From Laburnicola sp. R22_1 (taxonomy: Eukaryota > Ascomycota > Dothideomycetes > Pleosporales > Didymosphaeriaceae): a stretch of DNA of 64,000 nt. Positions within the stretch are counted from its first letter, which is position 1. Each line of letters opens with the position of its first letter. The notes under the pieces are model-generated. The model had not been told where the DNA came from, did not search any database, and was given only the letters and a program-made list of their open reading frames with translations. Positions 1 to 12,020 of the stretch are shown here, one piece after another. The stretch lies in the NCBI GenBank assembly GCA_014281115.1, contig JACONQ010000018.1, forward strand, positions 1,674,001-1,738,000, written 5' to 3'. The position numbers and the translations under genes were made by a program.

Positions 1-138
1 GATAAGTCCCATGCGCAGGCTAGATAGTATAATACAGCGAAGGCTAGTCATTGTCGTCAAGCGTACTGGCTCCAAATGTACTCCAACCCATCTCCATTCC
101 GTATTGTACCGTTTGCGGGGTACACTTTTTGTTCAAAT

Positions 139-1898
139 TTAGTGCTGGCTCCACTCGATCGTGTTCAAATCGACACCTTCCTGTACCAGCTCCCAGAGCG
201 GACTGAGCTCTCGGAGGAACGTCACGCGATCCTTGACTGCCCTGAGGACGTAGTCAATCTCTTCGGTCGTGGTGAATCGGCCAATGCCAAATCGAATGCT
301 GCTATGTGCGCTCTCGTCGCTGCTGCCGAGTGCTCGGAGGACGTAGCTGGGTTCTAAAGACGCCGATGTGCAGGCGCTGCCAGAGGAAAGGGCGATATCC
401 TTCAGCGCCATCAGGAGCGACTCTCCCTCGACATAGGCGAATGAGACGTTGACACATCCGGGATAATGTCGTTCCCGATCGCCGTTCAAAGTCGTGTGCT
501 CCATGGAGAGCAACCCTTCAAGCAGGCGATTTGAAAGCGCAGTAATGCGTTTAGTGTCGTACTACGCATCGTCAGCTACTGTATCTGCGAGGCTGTTGAA
601 GAAATAGCAAAGCGAGGTGTTGAGTCTCATACTCGTACACGAATGTCAACGTGGCGCGAACGCTCTGAAAGCCATGCATGTATAAAGCAAATAATCATCG
701 GAATGAGAACAGAAAGAAAAGGGTATACGTACATCCATTTCCTGTTTGGCAAGTCGTGCGGCCTCGCCGATACCAACGGACAGGAAAGGAGCCAAGGTAC
801 CGCTTCTCAAGCCACGCTCTTGACCGCCACCACTGATGATGGGGTCGAGTCGCACTCTCGGTCGTCGCCGGACATAGCATGCACCGATTCCTTTGGGACC
901 ATAAAGCTTGTGTCCGGAAATCGACATCAGATCCACGTTCATCTTGTTGACATCGATGGGAATCTTGCCCACAGCCTGGGCAGCATCAGTATGGAAATAA
1001 ATCTTTTTCGAGCGACACAGTCTGCCGATCTCTTCTACAGGCTGCACGACGCCAATCTCGTTGTTGACAGTCATTATGCTGACCAGAGCAGTCTCGGGTC
1101 GTATCGCTGCCTCGAGCTCCGCCATGTCGATAAGACCGTTGTTCTGCACGGGCAGGTAGGTGACCTGGTACCCTTCGTCTTGCAGATGGCGGCAACTATC
1201 GAGTACGCACTTGTGCTCCGTCTGGCAGGTGATGATGTGGTTCTTCTTTCCTCCCCGCTTGAAGAAGCGTGCTACACCTTTGATGCTCATGTTGTTGCTC
1301 TCGGTAGCACCACTCGTGAATATGATCTCTTTGGGATCAGCGCCAATAAGATCGGCAATGTGAGTGCGCGCCTGCTCGACCGCCTTCTCAGTCTCCCAGC
1401 CATAGGCATGGGTCCGCGAATGCGGGTTGCCGTACAGACCCGTCATGAACGGCAGCATGGCGTCGAGCACCCGCGGATCCATGGGCGTAGTGGCTTGAGC
1501 ATCGAGGTAGATGGGCCTAGTGCCCTCGTCCATGATAGTGGCCTGCTTCAGGATGCCTCGGCCAAGTCAGCACGGTCATAGTGAAGCAGAGATGGAGGGA
1601 AGGAGCTACCTGCCGCGGGACTGAGCATGGCGTCTGCGCTCATGCCCGTTGTCGGCATGGTGGCATCCGCGGGCCGCGTGCCAGTCTGCTTGAGAAAGGC
1701 CTTCTGGTCGGCCTTGATGGCCGAGTCGACGTCGACGGCGGTGGCCTTTGAGGGCTTCGTCTCGGAGACATAGGTTCGCCGCCCGCCTGCGTTGGCTGTG
1801 GCAGCGCGCGCAGACACGCGGGAGACGGCGGACGAGGGATAGCGGCGGGACGCAACGCGGAGGGCCTGCCTCGCGGCCGAGGGTGCAATGTGCGACAT
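139..1898 (-). CDS. NFS1: Mitochondrial cysteine desulfurase NFS1
   Basis: PLP enzyme that takes sulfur from L-cysteine as a persulfide for Fe-S cluster assembly and tRNA thiolation, mainly in the mitochondrial matrix. Model: three exons, 1898-1610, 1556-733 and 561-139, giving 511 aa; both introns have GT..AG ends and joining restores conserved family sequence ([11 protein letters not shown] at the first junction, EMDYDTKRI at the second). The first ~90 residues are Arg/Ser/Ala-rich, as in a matrix-targeting presequence. Visible signatures are the [11 protein letters not shown] start of the fold, TEHK (about residue 210), the [10 protein letters not shown] lysine for PLP (about K313), and the loop [10 protein letters not shown] with the persulfide cysteine near C435. 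The C-terminal [20 protein letters not shown] is the usual Isd11/ISU-interacting end. Length is normal for the family. It is divergent from the BAR-SH3 gene across about 300 bp. Confidence 0.96.
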
Positions 1899-2194
1899 GG
1901 CGATGGGTGGGGAATGGAGATGGTGTGCCGCTCAGCTTCTTTCCACAAGCTTGTTCTTCTTGTTCACGCCGATAGCGACGCCTGACTAAGCGCGCAGGCC
2001 GGAGTCGGGCTCGGAGCTGTCGGAGCTGAAATCCGCTTGCCCAATGCGGCAGCGCCACACCTCAGCCCCAGTCAGTGTCGTCACCCAGCTGCCCGCGTCC
2101 TGGTGCCTGTCTGCAACACCACGAACACCACCTCCGACGCCTTGCACCCGTGGTCCGCGCATCCATTTCCTGCCACACTCCACGCCGTCGACCA
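1899..2194. promoter_or_regulatory. Shared NFS1 / BAR-SH3 divergent promoter region
   Basis: The start codons of two divergent genes are 296 bp apart, so this interval must hold both 5' UTRs and core promoters. It is GC-rich and contains no obvious TATA box. The assignment rests on the position of the two starts only; no specific operator is recognised. Confidence 0.5.
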
Positions 2195-3772
2195 ATGAGT
2201 TGGAAGGGTCTCACCAAGGGCGTCACTCGGGTAGGCGCTGGCACATGCGCTTGCACAGGTTCCCACGTTGGCTGACCGCTCTCAACAGGCGCCTCAGACG
2301 ATCAAACAGCGTTTCAACCTCGTACGTCTCCCTCTCGCGCAGACGGCCCGCCTCTGCACGCTTTGCGCCGACTCCCGCGCCCGGGCCATTCCCAGCTAAC
2401 CAGTGCGATGCGCAGGGTGAGATCACAAAGGACGCCGTCTACCAAGATGCCGAGCGGCGCTTCGAGGAGCTGGAGAAGGAGACCAAGAAACTCCACGAGG
2501 AGTCCAAAAAGTGAGCTGCCTGCTCCCTACCCTCTTCGTTCTTACTAATCCCCCACAGGTACTTCCAGGCCATAAATGGTTCGTATTCTCGCATCTCGCT
2601 CCCTGCCAACTCCGCCTAACATGGCACAGGCATGCTCTCCCACCAGAAGGAGTTTTCCAAAGCCATCGCCGATGTCTACAAGCCTATATCCGGGCGCATG
2701 TCAGACCCCGACTCGTTCCTCGACGAAGGCAACCAGGCAGGCATAGAAGCATGTGACGAATACGAGAGCATCGTCGCCGAGCTGCAAGAGACGCTGAAGC
2801 CGGAACTAGAAATGATAGAAACGCGGGTAATCAAGCCGGCGGATCAGCTGCTGGAGATCATCAAAGCAGTACGGAAACAGGCCGCGAAGCGAGACCACAA
2901 GCAGCTCGACTACGACCGTCGCCGCGCAACGCTCAAGAAGCTCGAAGAGAAGAAGGACAAGACGCTCAAGGACGAAAAGGCCATGTACAAAGCCGAGGCA
3001 GAGCTCGAGCAAGCCACGCAGGATTACAACTACTTCAACGACCTCCTCAAGGACGAATTACCGAAGCTCTTCAGGCTGGAGCGGGAGTTCATCCAGCCAC
3101 TCTTCCAGTCTTTCTACTACATGCAACTCAACGTCTTCTATACCCTCCACGAGCGCATGCAAAATATCGATATCGGCTACTTCGACCTCACGCTCGACGT
3201 GGAAGCCGCTTACGAGAAGAAACGCGGCGACGTGCAAGCACAAGCCGAAGCCATTTCTATTGTAAAGTACAAGACGACCGGCGGCCGCAAACCCGGTTCC
3301 GTCTCGGGCTCCAAATACGCCAGCAAAGCACTCGAGGCCAAGTCGGAAAGTGGATCTGTACGGAGATCCACGCTGTCGGACGGAACCGACACGCCGCCTC
3401 CACCATACAGTCCTTCACCAGCAGCTGGCGCCGTATCGAGTCCCCCGCTATCAGCCACCTCGTGGGGCTCGGCAGCGAAATCAAAGGGCGCCGCGCCGCC
3501 GCCACCGAAGCCGAAACCGTCGCGGTTAAGCGGTGTGCCGGCCGTCGAGACGGTGACGGCGCTCTACGACTACGAGGCCCAGGCCGAGGGCGATCTTTCC
3601 TTCGTTACGGGCGATGTGATTGAGATTGTGAGTCGGACGCAGAATGCGAATGAGTGGTGGATAGGCAAGGTCCGAGGGAAGCAGGGCCAGTTTCCCGGTA
3701 CGCAGGCACGCACGAGTCGTGTTGATTGATTCGTGGCTAATGAGTATCGCAGGCAACTATGTCAAGTTGTAG
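2195..3772 (+). CDS. hob1: BAR and SH3 domain protein, Hob1/Rvs167 (amphiphysin) family
   Basis: Membrane-curvature and actin-patch adaptor that acts in endocytosis. Six exons: 2195-2230, 2289-2321, 2416-2510, 2559-2578, 2630-3697 and 3753-3772, total 423 aa. Start chosen at MSWKGLTKGVTR, the family's characteristic N terminus; a 20-nt microexon carries KYFQAING. The N-BAR domain covers about residues 1-250 (DAVYQDAERRFEELE, then charged helices including KPADQLLEIIKAVRKQAAKRDHK and QPLFQSFYYMQLNVFYTLHERM). A Pro/Ser-rich linker follows with poly-proline runs PPPPYSPSP and PPPPKPKPSR. A C-terminal SH3 domain carries ALYDYEAQAEGDLSF, NEWWIGKV, GQFPGNYVKL. The last seven codons lie in a separate exon whose splice restores the essential NYVKL strand. 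Intact. Yeast has the related Rvs167; the fission yeast orthologue is Hob1. Confidence 0.94.
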
Positions 3773-4473
3773 GTTTTATGGAGGCAGCCGGGTATACATA
3801 GATTTTGTGCATTTGTGGAATCATTGATACGTTTTAGCGGGGAGGGAGCGTGGTTTGTGGTTGTGGTGGATGGATTGGTTAAGGTGGTGGATTGGAGGGG
3901 ATTGGATTCGATTCGATTGGGTGATTGCGATGGCGACTGCGGTTGCGAAATCCCGAGGCATGGCATGGCATGGCATTACTTACTTTGTCTTGGGTTGATT
4001 GATTCGGCTTGCCTGGTTGTCCATTCAATGATCAATGAGTAGAGCATACTTGTCACTTCATTTCACTGCTTGATTGCGTTGCTGAGCGCTACCGTGTTCC
4101 GTGGTAAATCGTCGTTTTTCGCATGTTGGTTCGTTTCTCCTTGTACGCTAGGGATGCGATGCGATGCGGTGATGTGCAGATCACATTCGATGGCGCAAAT
4201 TAATCGATCGATGCAGTATCAGCAGTACCATTAGCATTCGTTTTTGCAGCGCAGCTAGCTAGGTAGCTACACCGTCGAAAAAAGACAAGGCAAGACAAGG
4301 CAAAGAAGAGCCACAAGCCAAAGCATGATATCGATATTTCAACCATACATACATACATACATCTCACGTCCTCCCTTCCTCCCTCCTCCCTCTCCCTTCC
4401 CCAGTCTTAAAACCTAAAATACTAAATTAACCTCGGGCTCGGCCTCGGCATTTAGCATCAAGACATGCATTAC

Positions 4474-4500
4474 ATAGATAGATAGATAGATAGATAGATA
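4474..4500. repeat. GATA microsatellite
   Basis: About six consecutive GATA units, followed by an inverted TATC-rich stretch (ccacctatctatct) just downstream. Likely variable in length between strains. Confidence 0.85.
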
Positions 4501-4540
4501 CCACCTATCTATCTAGAACAATACACACCTAACCCACGCA

Positions 4541-4582
4541 TACACACACACACACACGCACACACACACGCACACACACACG
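4541..4582. repeat. CA/CG dinucleotide microsatellite
   Basis: Three blocks of (CA)4-6 separated by CG steps. It accounts for the Cys-Val repetitive open frame on the minus strand here, which should not be taken as a gene. Confidence 0.85.
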
Positions 4583-5399
4583 TAGGTCGAAATCCAGCTC
4601 AAAGCACCTTCTACAGAGCTAGGTAGTGGGTAGAAAGAAAGTCGTGGAAGAGGTGAGGTGGGTTCGTTGACGTTGAAGGGGAAGTGGATGTGCAGAGTGG
4701 GTGCGAAGAGAAGAGTCGAAAGAGAAAGGAGGGCGGGGGTCGAGGGGATACTGCTGTCTGTATGGGGTAGTTGATAGTGGGGGTGGTGTGATGGATCTGC
4801 ATGGATGCATGTGGCGTTCCTGATGGATGATGCAACGCCATATCGGATGTTGTCATGTTTAGTGGGGTGGATGAGTGGGGAAGGTTGGTGTGAGCATGTC
4901 ACCCACACTGGCGGGGGACGAGGTGGTAGTAGGGAGAAATCAGCAATGTAGAAGGAACAGGTAGGTAGGTAGGAAGGTAGCTAACAAGGCCACATATGCA
5001 CACACAAGAACAAAAAGGGGTAAAAAAAGGAGCCATTGAATGTTTCTAAACTAGTCCGGCTATCCCTAGCATGTTCCCGAGCAATATTTCCTGTTCGTCT
5101 TGTTGTTTTCCCCAAGGAGACGGCGCCATGTCAACGACATTGCTTGACAAGTAGCATCGTCAACGACAGGTGTTCAGAAAATATGTGAGATTGTGGGAGC
5201 ATGCTTTGGAACCGCCAGTGACCAGACCAGACCATAGGTTAAGGGAGAATGTGAAAGGAAGGGTGTCCAAGCATCGAGGGCCGTCCGTGGTCAAGACACG
5301 TCGTCGCTCAGATATATCCTACTACCGGCATGCCGTGAGCGCTTCCAGGACAGACTTTAGGCCTCGGGGAGATGGTACCGTAAAGACACGGAGAAAGCC

Positions 5400-6119
5400 T
5401 TAGGATCCGAACCGGTTCTGGGCCTCCTCCTTGGTGGGATCAGCGCAGACAGGCGGCCACACGTTCTGCTCCATGTAGTCCCCAGCAATGTTGTTTCCTA
5501 TAGGATCATAGTCTGCTTCACGTCAGTACGGCTCTTCCATCCAGAGACAGCGTGACGCTTACAGCAGTAGATGCGACCCGGGAAGGTGATGTCTTGGGTG
5601 TCGGTGCAATCGGTCAGAGCACAGCCAAGCTGGGAGGAGTCGCGCCAGACGAGCTGGGTGAAGTGCCAGATGTTCCAATCATCCTTTGCATCGCGCTTGC
5701 CGTAGTCGTAATGGGTCTCCTCCTCGTGCCAGCCGTGGACCATGACGCGCGCGAATTCGAGCCATTCCGCGCGCGTCTTGGGGCTCGGGCCAGCTCCCGA
5801 GAGGTTGCTGCCGGTACGCATCTGCAATTGCGTCAGAGGGGAAGTGCAGATGCCGAGAGGCGCTTCTTACATGCTCCAGGCCGTGGGTGCATGAGCGGAC
5901 GTCGTCTCGAGCTTGCTTCGCCAGGGTCTCGTTCCACTGGAGGTCTTGGGCGCAATGGATGCGGCGCCAGTACCAGTGGGCGTCGAGGACACTACTAATG
6001 AACTCCTTGTCGTTGGTGTTGGGAATCTCGGTGCTGTCGCGGGAGCCGCGCGCGACGAGGTCCTGGAATGGGGCGGCCAAGGCGGCAGCTGCCAGAGCTA
6101 CGAGGGCGATAAACTTCAT
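5400..6119 (-). CDS. Secreted CAP (PR-1/SCP) superfamily protein
   Basis: Three exons, 6119-5871, 5821-5563 and 5512-5400, total 206 aa. MKFIALVALAAAALAAPFQ is a clear signal peptide. The CAP fold is recognisable from the N-terminal helix with AHWYWRR (place of the HNxxR motif), CTHGLEH, the strong CAP1 signature IWHFTQLVWRDSSQLGCAL, and the CAP2-like YCYYDPIGN restored exactly by splicing of the second intron. Cysteines are spaced as in disulfide-stabilised secreted CAP proteins. Fungal members bind sterols or fatty acids and some act at the host surface; I infer an extracellular role but not a specific ligand. Shorter than many fungal paralogues because it lacks a long Ser/Thr-rich linker. 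The upstream in-frame ATG at 6212 was rejected because it would bury the signal peptide. Confidence 0.88.
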
Positions 6120-7593
6120 GTTGACTGACCTGACCAGAGGCGTACTAGGAACAGTATTCGAGAAGGGAGTCGCAGGAAGCAGAGGGCGTAGGTGCGTGCA
6201 GTTGACCAACAATGTCGATGTCGTGCAAAAGGGTAAGTGAATGAATGACTAGGTTGCTAGATTGCTAGGTTGCTAGGTTGACAAAGGAGTGGAGGCGGAG
6301 TGTGGGGGACGAGGAGAACGTGGATTCGGGCGGGGTCGATGCTGTTATATGGACTATGGGACAGAGCGTCGAGGCAATTAAATGGCGTGGTTGCTGCGTC
6401 GCGCCTTCCTGCCTCACATAGACCACATGGACGCCCCGCAGACCAAACGCTCGACCATTGCGCCCCATTCACCGTGTTCCGGCCGTGCCAGCCTGCAGCA
6501 ACGGTTGCGATGGCGTTTGAGCAGAGCTGCTGCCTGCAGGGTCCTGCAATCGTGCCTCTGCACAGTAGACGTGCAAGGTGAGGTACGCCGCAACCTTGCC
6601 CATCGCGGCCGGTTACCAACGCTTCTAGCCGACCCGTGGGCCAATTGAATTGTGTGTTCGAGAGACAGTTGTCCATGCCCAAGGACGCACTGAGGAGGGC
6701 GGGCCACGACAGCTCAGTCGATGCTGTGGGTTGCACGCTATCTCTGTGCGAGGGCGCTGTGTCCACCATGCTCGTATGTTGTCGTTCAACTAACATGACA
6801 GAGCTACAGAATAGCAGGAATATGTGGGTTGTTGAGACCTTGTGGGTGGAGAGGACCCCCCAATGTACAACGCTGAGCCGTTAGCTACCACACAGTCTGT
6901 GTTTGCATCATGTATCCTGGCGTCACTCACGCGCTTATGACATGTTGAAAGACCGGGAAACGAACAGATCGAGGCGCGAACTAGGTCATTTCCCCTCGGA
7001 ACAGATTGAACACTTTGGGAAAGGAATCGACAGTGAACAAAGTGAAGCACAAACAAGCATCTTGGTAACCGATGTGATTGCAGGCAATGACAAAATGAAT
7101 TTTCAAAAAACAGACATGGTGCCGCAGCAGCCAACCGTCGCACACTTGGTCCGGCGCAGCGACCTGGCTACACGAACTGTCTGCCGTGCAGGCACATGCC
7201 GCTGCATGACACCTCCACCACATATACTTCGCCCTCTGCATATCACACGCCGTTCTCTTCTCTGCAGCCTGGGTCGCTGTCTGGCGTATGCTTTCCATAC
7301 ACGATTCGTCAGTAATTGCTCGTCACGGCGTCGTCGTTGTCTTTGGTATGACATGCCGTACCTTGAGGGTTTCCTCTATCCCACCTGCACAGACGCGCGC
7401 TTTCGCAGCTAGAGCGAGACTCGAGAACTCGCGTATGACCGTGGTCACAACTGAGCAACGTGCCCATTCTTGGCATCACTCTCCATATCTCGTGTTCGTT
7501 ATGAGGTCCGAGCAAAAGGGAGGGTATGCGGCAGTACAAGTCTGCGCCGTACGGAGACGGTGTGATACAGATTCATTGCCAAAGCTTTCGTCG
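6120..7593. other. Intergenic region, no gene recognised
   Basis: About 1.5 kb between two minus-strand genes. Near 6250-6280 there is a small tandem of ttgctaggttgctagatt-type units. Several overlapping open frames of 60-180 codons exist on both strands, but none has recognisable family sequence or a convincing start context. Probably promoter/UTR of the CAP gene plus the 3' side of the kinase gene. Confidence 0.5.
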
Positions 7594-9266
7594 CTATCCT
7601 TCTTTAAGCCTCTTAGCTGGCCTGCCGATAAGAGAGTCATCTGGGAGCCCGCTCCGTTTTGTACCAGGCAGGCTCGATGTCCGTATGTCGTTGTCCTCCT
7701 GACTAACTCGCCGGACCGGGTACTTGATCTTGGAATCCTCGAAGCAGTTGTCCGACGGCTTCCCGTGTGCAGTAAAGTACGGGTGCTGCAGGGCCTTCTC
7801 GGCAGTCAGGCGCTTCTGTGGGTCGTATTCGAGAAGCTGCTGAAGCAATGAGAAGCCTTCTGGTCCTGGGGTTTCCGGTCCAGAACCAGGCGGGTACTGG
7901 TTGTTTTTCAAACAGTTTTGATACCATGTTTCCAGTCCCTGGGGTCGATGAAATCGAGCATTACCAGCAGCCAAAGACGACAGTTGGGCAAATTCTGGCA
8001 TGGCGGTTAAAAGTGGCCAGCGATCCTTGCTGGGCATGCCCATGATGTCTACAATCTTTTGCATCTGGTTTCGCTGGAAGGGCACCGTCTTCTTGCTATC
8101 CATCTTAGCCTCTTCTCCCTTGAAGATCGGCCGCAGGGAGAGCAGCTCAGCAAAAATGCAGCCGACTGCCCACAAGTCCACTGCTGGCGTATAATGGCGA
8201 CTCCCAAGCAGAAGCTCTGGTGCTCGGTACCAAATGGTGACGACAACCTTGTCGCCGGTGAAGAGTGGCACGAGTGGCTTGTAGAAAAGCCGCGCCAAGC
8301 CTAGATCTCCAATTTTGACTTTGCCAGAACTGGTGACCATGATGTTTGCAGGCTTCAAGTCGCGGTGCAGGACCCAGTTCCTGTGCAGATAGACGAGGCC
8401 CTGCAAAAGCTGGTACAATATCGATTTGATGGTCCGCGCGGGGATGGCCTGGCGCTGTGGTTGATTATGGCGATGGATGATCTGAAGCAGGTCGTGCTCC
8501 GCGTACTCGAAGACGATGAAGATGCACTTTTCTTCCAAGATTATCTCGACGGTGTGTACAACGTTCGGGTGAGCGAGCTCGGTGCAAAGAGCCATTTCCC
8601 GTACGGCTGACTGCGATATACCCGAGTACTGCAATTCGCCCTCCTTGTCTGGCTTGAACCTACGCGCCTAAGCACTACTACGTGGCTAGAACCGAGCAAG
8701 CAAACTCACTTCTTGATGGCAAACTCGCCCACGCGGCCATTTTTGCCTTCGGCTTTGTAAACGCGGCCATAGGTACCGCTGCTGATGAAGCCGACGATTT
8801 TGTAGCGTTCGTTGACTCGCTTTTTGGTGTTGTAGCCTGTGAACATGGCCTGGGTGGAATCCGCGGGTTCTGCCGACGCCGATTCAGCACCACTCAAGAC
8901 AGGGGCGAGATGGTAATCTATGGAAGACGATGAAAAATTGTGCGAGTTTTACAATTCAGATTGACGGCCAAGGGAGGAAGTTGGGAAGCACGCGAGCGAT
9001 CAGACGAATCCAACCATGATCACCAGACAAATTAGAAGCGGGGACGGACAAAAAGAAGAGAAACTGCGGTAACGGGATGGCGGTGGCGAAGCAGACAGGG
9101 CAAAGACGATGCACGGGTAAAAAGACAATAGACGCAGCCTGACAGACGGCGAGAGACGCGCACCGTTGAAGGCTGCTACGATACCGCTCCGTAGCGCGGC
9201 TCGGGCGGAAGCAGAGGCAGAAGGAGGGCCTCCCGAGGAAGGAGGACTAGTCGAGGGATGATTCAT
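7594..9266 (-). CDS. SSN3: Mediator CDK8-module kinase SSN3/SRB10
   Basis: Cyclin-C-dependent kinase of the Mediator CDK module; phosphorylates the RNA polymerase II CTD and transcription factors in the nucleus. Three exons proposed: 9266-9164, 8917-8710 and 8659-7594, 458 aa. Kinase landmarks: SSGTYGRVYKA glycine loop (about residues 80-89), EFAIKKFK lysine, the CDK8-type C-helix GISQSAVREMAL, LHRDLKPANI (about 201-209), GDLGLARLFYKPL activation segment, IWYRAPELLLG, DLWAVGCIFAELL. The YNTKKRVNERYKIVGFISS lead-in is typical of fungal SSN3. The small first exon (34 codons, Ser/Pro-rich, 246-nt intron) is inferred because exon 2 has no ATG upstream of the conserved start; the phase fits but homology does not test it. 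The kinase core is certain. Confidence 0.92.
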
Positions 9267-9885
9267 CTTCGCTGCGTGTTTACGAGCTCCACTCCGACTG
9301 AGTCCACTCGACTCCACGTCGGCAGATGGACGGCGCCTTCGGGCCGCCGACAGCAGCAGACGCCGGGGAAGACGGCAGCGCAGCCGCTGAGCGTCGAGAC
9401 GTCTGATCAGTGACGCGGGGGAACGGGGATGCAGTGGAGGTGCTGATGGCGATGCCTGCTGACGTGCTCGTCAGACAGAGACGCGACGCAGACGCAGACG
9501 CAGACACTGACACCGGCTGGGACAGGCTGCAGTGTGCATGCAGAGGCATTGTTTGCGTCGCGCGCATCCCCAGAACCTAAAACGCTGAGGCTGCATCTCG
9601 GCCGCCAGCTTGACGCAGAGCCGCATGTGGTGTTGTTGACCAACCACCATGGCGGCTTTGCCACTCTCCAACCTCCCACAGCCCCGAAGCTGAGCTTCCC
9701 CTGCTCCCATCGCTGCACGACGACGCAGGTAGTCGTGTCTCCGCTGCTATCAGGCTTGCGTTCCAGGTCTGTGCCAGCTGACCATGTCACCATTGCGTAG
9801 CTGTGGTCGCCGTGCGACAAAGGCGGGCTGACACGCATCCAGTACAGCTCACCAGCGCATCCAGACCCAGCTTCTGCCTTGCGCC
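9267..9885. other. Divergent intergenic region, SSN3 / sugar transporter
   Basis: Region between divergent starts, holding both 5' UTRs and promoters. It has a short GACGCA hexamer run near 9483-9506. The overlapping minus-strand open frames are Ser/Ala-rich by composition and match no known family. Confidence 0.5.
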
Positions 9886-11493
9886 ATGGATTTCCCATCG
9901 TGGTTCAGCGACCTCACGCCCTACTTCGTCTACACCCTCTTCGTCGCCACCCTCGGCCCGCTCCTGTTCGGCTTCCATCTGGTAACCCGGCCGCCTCCGC
10001 ACAGAGAACAACCCACTGACACGCACAGTCCGAACTCAACGCCCCCGAAGATGTCATCCGCTGCAAGAAGAACTCCATCGTCGCTACCGCTACCGCCCTT
10101 CCGCAATGCATAAAAATGACGCCGACCGAGTGGGGCGTGGTCGGGTCCATGTACACGCTGGGAGGTTTGATGGGCGCGCTCTCGGCAGGTCCGCTCGCTG
10201 GAAAGTACGGCCGACGGCGGACAATGCAATTGACGACTGTCTTCTTCATCATCGGGCCCGTCTTCGAAGCGCTGTCGCCCAACATCGGGGTTATGGCAGT
10301 GGGGCGGTTGCTGTCAGGCGTGGGCGCAGGCGCCTCGGTAGTCGTGGTGCCCATCTACATATCAGAAATAGCACCGCCGGCCGAGAAGGGCTTCTTTGGG
10401 GCTTTCACGCAGATCATGTGTAATGTGGGCATTCTGGTCACGCAGTTGTTGGGCTATTTCCTTAGCCATGACCGGTACTGGAGGATTATACTAGCGGCTG
10501 GAGGAGTGATTGGGATCCTTCAGAGCTTGGGTCTGTTGCTGTCTGTCGAGAGCCCCAAGTATCTTGCCGAGCAGGGCCACACGTCTCAGGCGAAGTGGGT
10601 CCTACGGAGGCTCCGGGGCGAGCATAGAGACATCAACGAGGAGTTCACCAGCTGGGGATCAGATGATCCAGAAGACGTCAATGGTACGTTTCTCCTACCT
10701 ATGTTAACCATATATGACGCTAACCCAAGTGTAGACGAGGAGCGCACCCTTCTCCAAAACGAAGCCAACGAGCCCTCGGCCCCGAAGCAGGTCGGTAAAG
10801 ATGAAGCCCTGAGCATCGTCCAGGTCTTTCGCCATCCCGACTACAGAAAGGCTGCCTTCGCGGTGATCATGGTCATGCTTGCCCAGCAGCTCAGTGGTAA
10901 GTATCCCACAGACTGGCTCAAAACGTATAGCTAATCCGCTGCTAGGTATCAACAGCATTGTAATGTATGGCGTTTCACTGCTAGCAGACTTGCTTGCCTC
11001 GAATTCCGCTCTCCTTAATCTGGCGGTTTCGGCCGTCAACATCGTTGTCACGACTGGCTGCGCTCCCCTCGTTGACAAGCTTGGCCGGAAAACTTGCCTT
11101 CTCCAATCGCTTGCAGGCATGGGCATCAGCTCGCTCTTCCTGGCTATTGGCATTATCAAATCCATCCCGGTCCTCTCCGCCGTGGCTGTCCTGCTTTTCG
11201 TCTCAAGTTTCGCGCTTGGACTCGGACCGGTTCCGTTTATTCTTTCAGCTGAACTTGTCGGCCCGGACGCAGTTGGGGCGACTCAAAGTATCGCTCTCGC
11301 AGCTAACTGGATTGCTACGTTTGTGGTGGCGCAATTCTTCCCGTTGGCCAGGGCGAGACTTCACGGTAATGTCTACTTCATCTTTGCGACCCTCTCTGCC
11401 TTCTTCTTCGCCTTCATCACCTGGTTCGTTCCGGAGACGAAGGGCAAGAGGAACGCGGATGAAGTTTGGGGACGGCAGCGACGAGTGGATTGA
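9886..11493 (+). CDS. MFS sugar transporter (Vps73/Ybr241c-like)
   Basis: Twelve-helix major facilitator of the sugar porter family. Exons 9886-9981, 10029-10683, 10735-10896 and 10946-11493 give 486 aa; each intron is 47-51 nt and phases close correctly. Seen: N-terminal helix FVYTLFVATLGPLLFGFHL, then ELNAPEDVIRC, the GxxxDxxGRR-type loop as AGPLAGKYGRRR, PIYISEIAPPAEKG after helix 4, GINSIVMYG in the position of the sugar-binding QQ-xx-GxN segment (AQQLSGINS spans an intron), LVDKLGRK in the second half, and the terminal PETKGK. Overall sequence resembles the group containing yeast Vps73/Ybr241c, vacuolar or plasma membrane proteins of uncertain substrate, more than the hexose Hxt group. 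Substrate not predictable. The gene appears intact. Confidence 0.9.
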
Positions 11494-12020
11494 GTCCGGC
11501 GCATGCCGAGGCATGTTCGAAATGCGGACTGAGACGGTCTGGCGTGCGGAACGCTTACGAAGCCCGAATGCACTTAGACTTTTGTCCTGCAATTGTACCA
11601 GCTTGGCCTCAATTCGCGACATGCATTGGCCATGAGAGCGTAGGGTTCCTTAATTTCGAGTTAGATACACACATCTAGGGTTCGGTATAGATTAAAAGAG
11701 CGTCGCATTACCGGCGGACTAGAGCAACGCATTGAATACAGGTCTTCGTAGACATGCGCTTATGACAAACTCTTCAGAAGACTCGTCGATGCACCGATCC
11801 TAATAAATCGATTATGAATTGCTGATGACAGCGCTGACTTAAGCAACCGAGCAACCGAGTATCGGCACGGCCTGGTTCCGAGAGGTGTGAAAGCCTTCGG
11901 AACCCGTACTGTAGCGTAAAGCCTCGGTGATTCTGCCGCGTTCCATATTCCAGTGCGTACGGGGGCTCCTACTTTCACCCACTTTTCCGCTGCCCAATTT
12001 TTCCCACGTGTACCACAGAA
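11494..12020. other. Intergenic, transporter to RIB1
   Basis: About 0.5 kb between two plus-strand genes. Expected to contain the transporter 3' UTR and the RIB1 promoter. No other gene or repeat seen. Confidence 0.5.

Larger units (their letters stand above)
3773..5399. other. Intergenic, with short tandem repeats
   Basis: No credible gene. The left part is the 3' side of the BAR-SH3 gene. It contains simple repeats: a short CATA run near 4349, a GATA tetranucleotide run near 4474-4500, and a (CA)n-type run with CG interruptions near 4541-4582. Open frames here are repetitive low-complexity readings and show no family resemblance. Confidence 0.6.

Noticed and set aside
643..1581. 312-codon plus-strand open frame opposite NFS1
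   Set aside because: Exact antisense of the conserved NFS1 exon; no family resemblance and explained by codon bias.
4513..4908. Cys/Val-repeat open frame
   Set aside because: Generated by the CA/CG microsatellite.
6257..6796. 179-codon minus-strand frame between CAP and SSN3 genes
   Set aside because: No recognisable domain, odd composition, several competing overlapping frames; treated as intergenic.
7288..7851. 187-codon plus-strand frame
   Set aside because: Runs into the antisense of the SSN3 3' end and has no independent support.
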